Positions 1-12,800 of a stretch of DNA of 64,000 nucleotides are shown here, piece after piece. The notes beneath the pieces are model-generated. The model had not been told where the DNA came from. It saw only the letters and a list, made by a program, of their open reading frames with translations, and did not search any database. The stretch is from Hymenolepis diminuta. Lineage: Eukaryota; Platyhelminthes; Cestoda; Cyclophyllidea; Hymenolepididae. The stretch covers positions 1,028,740-1,092,739 of the forward strand of contig CAADRB010000004.1 in assembly GCA_900708905.1 (NCBI GenBank), in the 5' to 3' direction. The position numbers and the translations under genes were made by a program. Position 1 is the first letter of the stretch. Each line of letters opens with the position of its first letter.

Positions 1-365
1 CATCAAGACAACGCACCGTGTCACAAGTCAATCAAAACAATTGCAAAACTACATTAATTAAACTTCGAATTGCTCCCACATCCATCGTATTCGCCAGATT
101 TGGCTCCCAGCGACTACTAGCTGTTCGCAGACCTGAAAAAATGCTCGCCGGTAAGAAATTTCGCACGAATGAAGAGGTTATCGCTGAAACTGAGGCCTAT
201 TTTGAGGTAAAAGATAAATCGTTCTACAAAAGTGGTGTTGAAATGTTGGAGCGGTGCTGGAATGATTGCGTTGCTCTTGATGGAGATTACGTTGATAAAT
301 AAAGCTAAATTTGAAACAAAAACTGTTTTCCTTGTTAGGCCCGGGACTTTTCAGCCCATGTGTTA
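1..365 (+). mobile_element. Mariner (DD34D) transposon remnant, 3' part
   Basis: C-terminal third of a mariner transposase, cut by the window edge. Read from base 1, the catalytic motif HQDNAPCH is followed 34 residues later by the Asp of SPDLAPSDY, so both visible catalytic aspartates survive with DD34D spacing. The copy is dead: in-frame stops lie at 55-57 (TAA) and 118-120 (TAG), and a run of six A at about 138-143, one base short of the expected LysLysMet, shifts the frame. The rest, from MLAGKKF to the family-typical ending ALDGDYVD, reads in the new frame to TAA at 300-302. Bases 331-363 form the expected mariner inverted repeat end (complement begins ACACATGGGCTGAAAAGTCC), followed by TA at 364-365, the probable target duplication. 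Confidence 0.93.
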
Positions 366-472
366 AATTCATAAAGAATAATAAAATCTTAATTAGAGGG
401 AAAACAGTTCGCTGGAAGAGTGCTGAATAGATAATTTGCTTCTGATGGTGACGATAGCAATGGTATTTTCCA

Positions 473-655
473 TCACGTCTTCGCATTTTCATCGCACACT
501 TTATGTAATAACGTGAAAGATCTATCGAGGCCACATCGATTGAATAGATGGAATAGGTCAAGTCACTCACCTCGCCAGATCAGTTCGGAGGTGGCAAGCA
601 AGCCACTCCAGTTTATCAATTAGTAAATTAGGTTTATAGACAAAACATTTCTTCG
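473..655 (-). CDS. Possible last two exons of an unidentified minus-strand gene
   Basis: Two short open stretches join in phase. Exon 655-571 follows a TCTAG acceptor, reads KKCFVYKPNLLIDK and ends ...RTDLAR at a consensus AG/GTGAGT donor. A 49-nt intron (570-522) ends in GATAG. Exon 521-473 continues SFTLLHKVCDENAKT and stops at TGA (475-473). The matching phase, good donor and natural amino-acid make-up argue for coding. Against it, no family is recognised, no upstream exon was found and the total is only about 43 codons. It may be a gene's 3' end or a decayed fragment. Confidence 0.35.
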
Positions 656-2579
656 CTAGACGTCAGTCATGTCTCGTTGTCGGTGTCGCGGCGTGATGAC
701 CGACATCTGTTTAGGTATCTATTTACAAACACGCAAACACACAGGGGGACCACCTGCGGACACTGTAGTGGAGATCTTATCGCCAATCAATCCTTTCTAA
801 TCGCCAGATGTAGATAGACATCTGCTGGCTATATCACTTTACTTGTGAGTTATTTATGTCTTATCCAACATGACGACTCTTCCTTCCTCAATGGAAATAG
901 AGAATTTTTAAAGTTAAATTGCCTGATAAAAACTAAATTAGGAACCAAGAATACAATAAGCTTTGGTTTAAGAAATGAACGTATTTTTTCCACTTAAATA
1001 TAACATGTGTAAAATGTCAACAACAAAATGTTTATAAATAACTTTTCATTTTCTGTGAATCATTCCTAATATTTTTAACATTTAAGAAGAAAATAAGTTA
1101 AAAGCACTCTCTTGAAAAAATAAAGATTGTAAATATGAATATTTTAAATTTGTTAAGGAAATTTACGAGTGGTTGTAGGCATTTGCCAGTTTCCAGTCAA
1201 AATTGCTGGTATAATCTTTTATCAGAAGGAGAACTTTATAGAAAAAATGAAATCTTATAAAGTCACGTTATTTTAAGCTATTTTAATCAGATTTGATACT
1301 GAATAAGATAGATCTTCACGTAGAATTTGCTGATCTAAATTTATAAACCTGATAAGTATAAAATGGCACTAAAGCACATTAGCAGAATTAAATTAGAACC
1401 CAATCAACTTGCACTTCCTAAAGACAGACAGCTAAGAGTTTATTTGAACCACAAGTGTAATAGATGTGAGTAAGAAATGAGAGAGAGCAGAAAAGTGGGA
1501 AAAAAATAGAAATAGGAAGAGCAGGGAAACAAGCGTCAGTTCAAAATGAATGAAGGCTGGGCTCTGATAAGGAGGCCAAATTCCAGTATGCTAAGTGGAG
1601 TCAACTATATTGTGTACTATGTTCGAGAGATGCACATTAATAAAATAATCTTTATCTGAAAATTAGTGCATGGATCAACACTTGTCTCCAATAGAAGGCC
1701 ATCAAACCAAATGTAATTCATAGTTGATCAAAATAAAATGAACCGGTATTAATGCTATTACAAGAACGAAAATTGGACTCTCGATGCAAACACCACTTTT
1801 AAAAATAACTTTTTCATGCAATGTAGTATGTTGCGAAGTTTAATCATGAAATCAGCCTAAAGTCTTGCCAATAAATTCGAGGTTTACATTTGTCATTTAT
1901 GCCATTATAATATATGTCCACCAAACAAAACTTACCTGGATAAAATATTCCATTATTTTTTGCGATTATTTCCGGATATCTACACCTAATTACTGTTTAA
2001 TATAATTATGAGAATCATAACAACTCTTTTGATCTTTGTTAAATTCGTGTTAGTTATTACCGACGTGGTGGTTTCTTTGCGTACAAAAAACAATGTCCTA
2101 ATGGTAAATAGCAGCGAATGTCAAAGATTAGCTCGTTAAAGCTGAAGGATAACTCTCTATGCATTTCCAAAATTACCCTTCATTCACATTCTCCACAACA
2201 ATACCTCAGTTTTCCGCCCACGAAGTTGGAGTGACCTCATTTATGTCCCCATGACGCATAACCCCTGTCTGACATGTCTAAACGCGTCCATCCATTTCCC
2301 CTCTTTCCTATAACCGCCTCGCTTCACATGAAGGGCGCATCTGCGCTCAAGCTCTGGCATGGCCTTACCCAAGTGACTCATATAAAGCTACCCTTGTTTT
2401 CCAAACGAGGACAACGCACGCTGCTCTCCCTCTTTCTCTCCCTCTCTCTGTTACTCATTGTGGCTTCCTTGAATACATTTGGGTCTACTCAACTCTTGTT
2501 CTTCTGCTTCACAATTGTTGTTAGGACTTACCCAAAGAGCTACTAATTGGTGACTGTTATTGCTGTCATAATTCGTTAG
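656..2579. other. Gene-free stretch
   Basis: No supportable gene. Bases 2220-2560 are richer in G and C than their surroundings and hold an 89-codon open frame (2274-2546) with a leucine-rich segment, but no family match. A TATAAAG at 2384-2390 sits in this patch and could be a promoter element for the gene at 2580, although no ATG lies between it and that exon. Confidence 0.4.
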
Positions 2580-2980
2580 CTGCAAACCATTAGTTATTAT
2601 CCAATTCCAACAAAGACAAAGACGGAAGTAGCATCCAATCGTTTGAAATTGGTAAATTCGGATGATTATTTTCTTCTATCATCAGATGAACTGGATTTCG
2701 AAATTCCTGGTATACATTAAGCTTCGCTCCAGGAATCAATATCTGCAATTTTCGTAAAGGCACCTTTATAGCTAAGATTAAATTGTGTGGAAAACTTCCT
2801 AATTTTCAAATTTATATGGACAAAGTCGTGAAAAGCCTAGGTTGGAAAATATCAAACCATCGGTCACAAGACGAAGATATTTCAATTTCAGAATCTGCTT
2901 TCTTTTCTAGCGTAAATGCAACATTCGAAGCTAACCACCCCTTGACCCAATTGAACCTTCGACAAGATCTCTTAACTTAA
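2580..2980 (+). CDS. 3' exons of an unidentified gene
   Basis: Two exons join in phase: 2580-2709, after the acceptor ATTCGTTAG, and 2772-2980. They are separated by a 62-nt intron (GTATAC...TTATAG) that splits a codon after its first base. The product is a hydrophilic C-terminal stretch of about 112 residues containing SSDELDFEIPAK at the junction, then KLPNFQIYMDKVVKSLGW, ending LNLRQDLLT and TAA at 2978-2980. AATAAA follows at 3072-3077. There is no ATG in the first exon, so earlier exons must exist; I could not find them. No domain is recognised. Phase, splice sites and poly(A) signal together make a real gene end likely. Confidence 0.5.
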
Positions 2981-3071
2981 TAGTATGTGTTGACATTATT
3001 AGATAGCGTGCTGTTGCACTTCTATAATAAGTTGCATAGTGTTTCAATAATATATTCATATGTTATACACG

Positions 3072-3077
3072 AATAAA
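3072..3077 (+). terminator. Poly(A) signal AATAAA
   Basis: Canonical AATAAA 92 nt after the stop codon of the unidentified plus-strand gene, overlapping a second copy (AATAAATAAA). The spacing fits a short 3' UTR. Confidence 0.55.
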
Positions 3078-3882
3078 TAAATGTCATACCATTCATTGTT
3101 TCGGATTTTCGAGAGGATTAAATATTGTTGGATATATTTGCAAATAAAACAAACATTTTAGTCACAATCTGGTTTTTAAATACAGAGAATATGTGATTTA
3201 AAAATGAATCAGTTAATAAAGAGAATGGCATTTTCAACATATTCAGGTAAAATTATATATATATGTACAATTAAAATAAAAGCCAGATGATCACGTTAAC
3301 TTATCCAAACCTACGAAAAATGATGGTATACAAAAAATGATTTATCTATTCAACCATTTAAAAAGCCTTTAATTCACATTAGCAAGTCATCATCAATAGA
3401 ATAAGAGACAATGGTATGTGTAAATAAATCCTGTATCAATAATCCCTCTCTTAAATTGTAAAATAATAAACCGATTGATTTTATGTTAATTAAGAGAGTC
3501 TTTTATACTAGCGGTGTATTGTTTATACCATTCGTGTGCCGTTATTTCTGTTGACAGCGGAATTTGCAAAAAACCATCGATACTGTTATGCGTGTTTTTA
3601 CTTTTGATATATTTTACATCCCTAAGTAAGTTTTATTAAAAACAATTAGAAAAGTAACGTAAATTTTTATGTTTGTTGATATTCTTCTTTGATTTCAACA
3701 TTTTTTCTGTAATTTTTTGAATGTGTTTTTTTTATTTCTCAATGATATGCTCGATAAATAATTTTTTGTGTCTTTGTTCTAGTTTCTTTAAATTTATTTG
3801 TTTATGTTTAGGTAATTATGGAATGCACGTTGATATAATCAATTATATTTGATCAAATTATTTTTTTCTAAAATATACAAAA
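3078..3882. other. Intergenic region upstream of CEP120
   Basis: Very AT-rich, with no open frame of note. It separates the poly(A) signal at 3072 from the CEP120 start, so it should hold the CEP120 promoter. No TATA box or initiator stands out. A T-run at 3861-3868 precedes the start codon by about 15 bases. Confidence 0.5.
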
Positions 3883-6800
3883 ATGCCAAGAAAAAGGTGC
3901 TTAGTCGTTCTCTCTGTCATTTCAGGCAAGCTTTATTTCATAAATGTTGAATAACATATTGCAATAGGTAGGAATTTTGCTGATAATCCATCGACAAATA
4001 TTATTGTTGAAGCGAAATTGGACAGAGAAGTTCTCTCTACTGATCCAGTCACTCATTGTCCTAATCCAAATTTTGAACAGGAACTCGCCTGGGAAGTTGA
4101 TCGTGTCAGTTTGAGACAATATCGACTTCAGAGGGCTTCAATCAAACTCCAAATTTTCTCTGTCCGGGGTGTTGATTCTCCATCTTCGCGAGAAAATCTT
4201 GGTTACGTTATTCTAGATATTCGATCAGCCACTGAGCGCAAAACTTTTAGGTGGTTCCCCGTACTTAGCTCCAAGTTCCGACCATCTCCTGAAGTATTCT
4301 GTGGTCTCTATATTGACCCCTGTAGCATTGGAACTAATGACACGCCTAATGATTTATGTTTAACTCCCCTTTCTGTTCATCGTTTTGTTGAAAATTTTGA
4401 AAATCAAGTAGTCGATGGTTTTCAGCTTGCCGAATCTGAGTTCTTCCCTCTCTCTGCTCAAGAGTGTTACCTCATCTCCATTGTTCTAGTCTCTATCCCA
4501 CAAATATCTCAACTTCTTCCCCAAGATTTTTCATCTCCATCAAATTTCAAGCTATCTCTGCGTTTCCTTGAAAATGACCTCTATTGTTGGGAATTCTCTG
4601 AAGGAGACTTCAACAAGCTAGCATCTCGCCAATGTAGATTTTTAATTCGCTCCTCTATGGACGCTATTAAGGGATGTTTCCTTCAGCCTAATCTACTCGA
4701 AATTGGTCTTTTTTCCGATGATAAGCGGATTGGTTATTGTCATGGAAACCTACCTCTCATTAGTGATCAGATTAATTCCAATACTCAATACCCTTTCTGT
4801 GTCGATTCTACATTCACTGTAAGTTGAAATAATGCTGGAGTTTTCTAATTTCATTTTTTTATAGTTAAATTCCTCTCAAAATTGTGATGGAGATTGTTCT
4901 GTTATTTTACGATTTAATGTTGCCAAATGTGATAACCAAGTTATCAATTCTACACCAGGTGTTAATAACGTGAGTTCCTCTTCTATTTTACATGTTATTT
5001 TTTATTATTCGAAAATTGGAAAGTGTCACACTTCTTTATTAGTGCTTTTGAGTTTTGAAGTTTACTGCTCTTATATATTTCCCATAATTTTACCAGAATT
5101 ATGGATGTGAGAATAGTATATAATTCATCACGGAGGCTTAACAATTTCACTTGTTTTCGCCATAAACGATCAATAACTCATATGCTTCAAAGTGATTCTA
5201 TTTGTATTAACCGGTCGGAGTTAAGGATATCTGATAAGATGAAAATGATCGGTAAACGTACGATTTAGTCACGCAACTTCCAAAATGTTAATGAGTTGGA
5301 GGGAGGTAGAAATATTAGGATGGTCTCAAAAGTCGGTTTTTTCAATATTATTGCCCTCTTTTACTTTCAACCTTATTGGCATGAAATATGATAGACCATT
5401 TTTTGTTGACTGAAACTTAGTTTTGTATGCGAATGGATTACAGTTGTCATGAACGAAGATTTGAATTCATCAGCACTTGCTTTGTTGTTTATTTGATTTG
5501 TTCCAAAGTAAGCCTTCGCCTTGAACTGACTTGGTTTAAAAGTTTGGGTGATGGCGCCACTCCTATCTTCGTAGCTAATATAAAGCTATTGGTTGTTCAA
5601 AACTATTTGTTGGTATAAGATTTGCAGCCAATGTTTATCCTTTTTCGTTATCCCTCCACATTTCTGGTGTTCAGTTGGCAATGCGATGTTGATAAATGTA
5701 TATTTTTTCAATGCCAAAACCGAATACTAGTCTAATTAATGGTCTTTGGAATATGAGGCCTATTCTTCAACCTGTGTTCAGTATTCAGCATAAAATCAAG
5801 AACAGTTGCCAAAGCTTCTTGTGACGTCGGCTGTATATTCCTAACTTAATTCATTAAAGCTTTTACATGATGTGTGAATTTGGCTTATTGGAATAATGTA
5901 TTCCCGTGCATTTTTCCTTATAAAAGATATAAAGTATACAGGAACGGTAATCGATACATATTGAGGTTGAAGTAACTTTTCTTTGAATACGATAATTGAT
6001 CTGCTTCCCCTTCTAGACCAATAATCCTCGTCTAAACATGGAGTCTGCTCTTACTCAAATGCAGAGTAATGAGCAACCAGCGCCTCAGGCGTTGCCATCG
6101 CAACAGCCTACTACCTCCCAAATATCCACAAACTACCCCAACCAAAAAAGTGGACAACTGCGCCGATTCTGCTATGTGATTGAGCTGAAAACTATTCAAG
6201 CTTATAGTGATACATCTCTCCCAAAAGATATCTCCGTTTATGCTAAGTCAGTTTCTGTCCTTTCTAGTGCTACCACATTCTTGCTAATGTCCTTCCTAGT
6301 GTCTCCTTTTTTTCACTTTTCAAGGTATGTCTATCCTCTTTTTGGTACTACAAATCCAATAATGACCCTTCCACCAGTCCGTCTCTCTACAACTGAAGAA
6401 AAGCACTTCTCTCAGGGTTATTGTGCTTTTGAACTGGCAGCAGATTTCACTGAGGTGAGTTAGACTGATGCGAATTTACTTATGGGAGTTAATAGTCGCC
6501 AATCACATGTTTATTTTTTTCGTGAAATTCGCGTTATTTGTATAGGACTACGTTACTGTATCTGAAAACTTAATAAATTGTCCCTGGGAGTCAGTAAAGG
6601 TACACAATTAAAATTTATGCATCTAGTGGAAATGGTGTAGTTATAAATTTCATGTTTGTTATTATTGTGGTATTTAATAATTTGGACAGTTTGAATGTCT
6701 GCACTTTGTTGAACTTTCTTCTAGAGTACTGGAGGGATATATATGTAAAATTTGGCTGTGTTATTGTGGAAGTCCTCTTTTTACTTCAGTTTGGTAAATG

Positions 6801-9800
6801 TACCCTCTTTTATCATTTAAATTTTCAAAAGTATACTGGTGTGATAATTGTTATTGATGTTTTCTATGCATTTTATCTTTCAAATATTCGATTTTTTAAA
6901 TCAAAGTTAGAAATCATAGGATACCCCGTCTATTCAAAATTTCAGGTATCATAAAAAGTTTTAATATCGTATACCTTTCGACTGTCTTGTTTCTCAAATC
7001 GACTTCCAACTTCTGATTACTGTCGAAGTATATGCCTAAAGTTGAAAACACTATAGACTATTAGATGGGTCAGATGTACCGAAACTGGATGACCAAACCT
7101 TTGAACTAAATATTTCTGGTCAATCAGCTTTGAATAGTACGAATTCTCATATTAAAGCCTAGTGGGTGGCATTTCCACCGTTAGGTTGTGATGTAACGAA
7201 GAAGTGATTTAGGAATTCAATAAGACCTTTCCGATGACCCGGAGGTTAATCTTTTCTTCTGCTTGATTCCTCTTCAGTCGTTTTTAGACTTTTCGGACGT
7301 TTCTAGGGTTCAAATGCTTCCTGCTGATTGAAAATCCACTTCAAATTATCTTACTTTTTCAATGGTGATGCATTTTGAGTCTTACAAGCACGTATGATTA
7401 AACTGTTACGTAGAAGAAATTCATCTAGATTGAGACATTAAGTTCAATGTTGATCTACTTTCAAGGGTCTTATGATTTACTGCATGTACCAGTTGGATCA
7501 AATTAACAAATATCCAAACGCAGTAAAAAGGATTAGCAGGTTCTCTAACTGAGCTGATTAGTATGCAATTAAAAATCCTGAAGTTCGTAAATCAAATTCC
7601 CTGCTCTTTCGGTTTAATTTTGCTTTAAGGTCGGTTATTTAACCCTTAAATTTATAAAATAAGTTCAACTTTTTCATCTAACTTGTAATTTCTTTTTGTT
7701 TCGTGTGCGAAAGAAAGTATACAGTACATAGTGTGTTTTCTCTATTGATTTAGATGAAAATTTTTAGTAATTTAAACTCGAAAAGGGGTTTTTTATCACT
7801 TAGGGCACTAACGAGTTCATATATTTTTCGTGACATTGGTTAATGACACTTTCATTCCCCAGTGCTTCCTTAAATTTCTAAAATGCTATATCCCCATCTA
7901 TTATATTAATAAATCTTTGGTTTAGCTTATATAGGTTCAGAATGAGTGACAGTAGATGCCTACTTAGGAGAGTGGCCCTTAAAAATCCATGCTTGAATTC
8001 TTTGTCGTCGTTTGCTCATTAATGACATCATTTGGTCACTTAGTTTTCATTACCGAAGACACGAGTTGGACGTTTATTGGATGGAAGACAGTGAAATTTT
8101 AGACTTGTGGGTGTGAATATGCTGATTTTAGCTCGAGCAGTTATCGGTCCCGTAATTCTTGTCCTTAAGAACTTCTTGGCTTGGAATACTTAAATATTTT
8201 AGTTTACTAATAGCTGAAATAGCTACTTGAATATGATTCTGCCGTTAATGAAAAAAACAGCTTTAATTTGTTTGATAAGAGAAAAATCGTGCAAGTTTAT
8301 GAGACTGAATGATTGTACTTCTCCCATCTTTTGAATTACGTAGGAGTTAGTTATTAAAGAAGCAAGATTTACTTTTTTGCTAATTTTTAAAAGAATTTAG
8401 TTTATTTTAACAAAGGGTCTTATCAGAGATGCGATTTGGATAATGGGTTAACGACTTTCAACATAATATCTGCTGAGGGGTATTTCAGTCTTGAATATGA
8501 GATTTCTGTACAGTTTCAGTTGAAGTTAGTAATTCCTTCAGATTATTGAGGGCGTTCGGCTGAACTTTAGCTTTCAAGTAGATGTTGGTTATCAAGAGCG
8601 AAGATTCGTATTCATTAGCATTTTCTTAAGCTTTTTTCTCATCAAGTTTGAATTTATCTAAGCGGAGAAGAAAGCGAACACCCGTCTTTAAAGCTTTTAC
8701 AAGCTACCGGGATTTTTCTAATATCCATGATAGCAGCACGATAATGGCTCACTTGTTGTAACTAAAAATTCTTATTAGCTTTGCAGAGTAATCTAATACG
8801 AATCTTTTGTTCTATTTCATGTCACATATATTAGTTGTAAAACGCTAATTTGCAAACACGGTGACCCTATTTTGCGTCCTGATTGCTATCTTTTTATGCA
8901 AGTATAAACTGCCTCTTTGTAATTCATAAGATCTGCTGCTTTAATTCGTAGCAGTTGACTTCGTTAAGTGTAGTTGCTGGTGGTATAATAATTTTACTTC
9001 AACTTCAAATTACTCCACCCCTCGAGTTTGTGATACGCTTGTCAATTTTAGTGTGGGACTCACATATCTAACTTGTCGATCTTCTTTTCTACAGAAATTA
9101 ATTTAATTTTAAATAACATTTTGTTATTTAAGTTAAGATTCCCATTTCCATATTTAATTGTAGACCATGTCATTACTTCTGTTGCTATAACTATTCCAGC
9201 ATTCAGAGTAGCGTTCGAAGAAGTGTTATCTGTAATGGCGGTACTTTCCATTCTGCCCAAACACTGTGATAGAAATATAATTCCCTATAAAGTTCACAAG
9301 ATGCTTAAACAATCAATACCATGTCAAATTATCGGTGCTCTGTGATTTTTAAAAACTAGATCGTCAAGACCTATCATTGCAAAACTCAAGGATGCAGATT
9401 ATGAAATAAAGTCATGCTTGTAGTAATTCACATAATTCACTATTTCACTTTACTCCATTGAGCATATTTCTCGTGGTATTATTGCTGGACCCAGATTTTA
9501 ATTTACTCTCTTCATCCTCTATTTTTCAATTAATGCTTGGATATATTTCGAGAACTGCATATATTTTAAATATTTTCTTAATTAATTATTTTTTGTGTGC
9601 CATTGGCGCAGCTGTTGGCTGTTGACTCCGAAGCCAAAAGTCAGAGTTGATGTACATTGATGCGCACCGAGTGAGTAATATGGTCTATCACAGTGATCAA
9701 GTCTGGCTAATAAATTGGGGAGGGAAGTCCAGTTTCTCACCATAATACTTCACCTCTACCCAAAATGATTATTGGAAAGCACTTTCATAAGTAAGCTTAG

Positions 9801-12800
9801 AAGTTATTAAATATCGATGTTTGTTTTCGTTGCATTCATATCACTAGAACATTAGTTAAATAGACTACGCTTGCAGTTGATGATAATAAGATTAGCTGAT
9901 CAATCCCTAAACTTATACGGTCTCTTTCCTGTCATTAAATCATTTGTATCCACATCATTTTTTTCCAAACTTCTCTAATCGTGCATTCTGTGTTATTTGA
10001 GTTCTTTCATTTCTTTTTTCTATGAAACGTAAAATGTGACTGATGATTTTAGATTCTAGATTCAGTGATGTTTATCCTTTGGTGATATCCACTTTTTTGT
10101 CGATTTTTCCCGAAAGTCTTCAATTGTCCTTTTCGAATCTTTTTTTAATAATTAAGTAGTTCAGTTTTGAATTCTGTGGTTTTATAAACTATCTGTTCTG
10201 TTTGTAGTTCTCCGCTATTTAAGTGTGTTCTTATTTATTCATGTTTATTCGATATCTAATATCTCCTATCTGGTTGCTAACTTAATGGTGAAACGTTCTT
10301 TCACTGTACTTGCAGCTAACCCATCTTGAAATGTGAGTAATCGGTCCTTTTTATATTGTTATACTAACTTCAATATTATCATCGCTTTCTACTCGTTAAT
10401 TCGTTAGTACCTTCATGAGTTTTGTGAAATCACGGTCCCGTCTTTGGTCTAACAAGTACTATTTCAGCTCTTCTGCCCTAAGCTAACAAGGGTTCATACA
10501 TCTAGAAGTCTGAATATTAACAATTTTCTATAATGCTTTACCAATGTCAGTATTAATTTTCATCGCCATTTGCTCATTGAGGTAGTAGTAATATTTTGGA
10601 TTTTAAAAATCCGCTCTTTTGTTTTAAAACCTCTCTGTTCCCTCTTCGTTCCATCGTGTGTCATTTGAATGTTCATTGAGGTCGATGGTGCTTGTTACTA
10701 CCACCGATATTATGGAACTAGTGACTTATTTGTTATGGTTTTTAGAACTCTCGTTTTAATTCCGATCTTTCTCCCCTCTAAGTTCCATTATATGTTATTT
10801 GGGTTCTCCTGTCCTGAATATTTATCGAAAAAACCGGGCCGGGGGGTGATAATATTTGTACGTTGCTGCTAGAATTCTGCTGTTAACATTCAGAATGCGC
10901 GTACGTGCATATGTATTGACGCGGTGTGTTTGACCTCTTGGCAGATGTTTTGGACTCCTTGACCTACTTAGTGGAGAAACCCATGCTGTTTGCACATGTC
11001 TGTACACACGTGCCTGTTTGTCTCTCACTTCTCCACGTATGGTCTGCTTTGTTTCCCTCTCTACTCACTCAACATTCTATCTCATATGAGGAAATTGACT
11101 TGACAAGCTGTATTATATTCTTTAACTAACTTTAAGGCCTTGACTCTTCATTCGTTAAGCTGGTGTAAATTCATTTAACTCCGTAAGCCGTTGTCGCACC
11201 ACTTACCGTGCTCGTTTGAGAAGTTAAGAGTCACTGATTTGATGTTCATCGGTGATACCCAGTAGCCGGAATGATCAACTCCCATTGGTTAATTCTAATA
11301 ATCCACTCTTATTCATAATTGACTGTTAATTAAGTAGATGAGTATTTAACTTTGCAGACCCATATTAAGAGCAAGCTGGGATTTAGAAATCTATACCCTA
11401 GAATCCAATATCTGCTAAGCCTGTTTGTTAAGAGGTTTTATTTTACGAGGTACCATTATTGGATAAGAACAGCTTGCTAATTTATTGATCTTCCCGTCTT
11501 TACGAACGCCACTATCATAAGCCAAGAAAGAAATAGGCTTTTGATTGTATATCTATATATGAAGACTCAGGGTATGCCAATTTGGTATTTATTAAACTGA
11601 AAAACAATGTTAATTATCTGAATGAAGCTCCTTATGCAGGAAAATCGATAAACAACTTAAAGATTGAGTCACAGACAGACGGAGTTAAATAGGTACTTTA
11701 AAAGCTGGAAATTGAGAAACATTCATGAGCAAATTGAAATAGCATTTACACTTGGGTTGGGAACAAGTTGTAATTGTTCTTCCGCACTTCTATGAACTTC
11801 ATCACGCACAGAATAATAAGATGAAAAAGGATATGAAGTGAGTATTTTTATGAAGAAAATGCAAAAATGTGTTTCTTATAGAAAGTAAACTAAAAATATG
11901 GTATGGGCATTAGAGAGATGCTCACTATCCAGGAGCTCAAAAACAATAAAACAATAAGTCTCTCAGAGAATATTTAACGGTGTGCATGTTTGTAAGGTAC
12001 TTACAAACTACGCTACTGATTAGCATTGATTTCCATATTAAATTTGAATAAATGGTGCTGCAATTAGCCCAGTATGTAAATACAGCCGGTTGATATTTGT
12101 CTGAATGTCTTCTTTAGCATCGCATTGGATATGAAATGAATCATATTCATGCATTCGTTTTATGTGGGAACACCGATCGCCACCTTTCATGATCCTGGAA
12201 GCTGTCGCTAATTAACCCCATTAACAGAAATGATCAGAATCTTAGACTATGCTATTAATTATTGGGCTAATCTCCACACTGGGTCTTGTTATTTCAGTTC
12301 AAAGCTCGTCTACTTGAAGAACCTCTCAATGTGGAGATTCTGCGTCGATCACCGGAGGCTACAGGAGGACTCGATTCATCATTAGGATGGGCTGTTATTC
12401 CTCTTGGGGAAGTATTTTCAAGACCAATAATTAATATGACAAGTGAGTCTAGAGTATCACTCTCTACAGAGCATTCCAAAGCGGTCAGTTCTAATATTGT
12501 AATGCATTCCTTTTGATAGATGGCTACAGAAGATCTAAGGACAATATTGCAGAGGTGAAATTAAATGGAAAATCCATGGCTCAAATAAGCTACTCCCTAG
12601 TTCTGGATGATTTTGGTGTGTTCAACTCTTCTCCAACTGTCGAAGTCAACGTAAGTTCAAAACGACTTTAATTTACCTTCTAAATTGTTTCATAACTAAA
12701 ATAATCATTTCTTTGACAGAAATATGAGGAAGTTAACTCAGGTGATATAAAGATGATGACAGAGAACACCGCAAACAAATCACCTACAGATATCCGTCAA

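Noticed and set aside
178..570. 130-codon minus-strand open frame
   Set aside because: It runs through the mariner inverted repeat and transposase antisense; the part before it is better explained by the short exons at 473-655.
6652..6954. 100-codon open frame in CEP120 intron 5
   Set aside because: Composition is Phe/Ile/Val/Leu-rich as expected from T-rich DNA; no motif or splice support.
12484..12519. A 36-nt CEP120 intron (GTCAGT...GATAG)
   Set aside because: It puts the next exon in a frame with an early stop; the GTGAGT donor at 12443 gives a 77-nt intron and the conserved frame.
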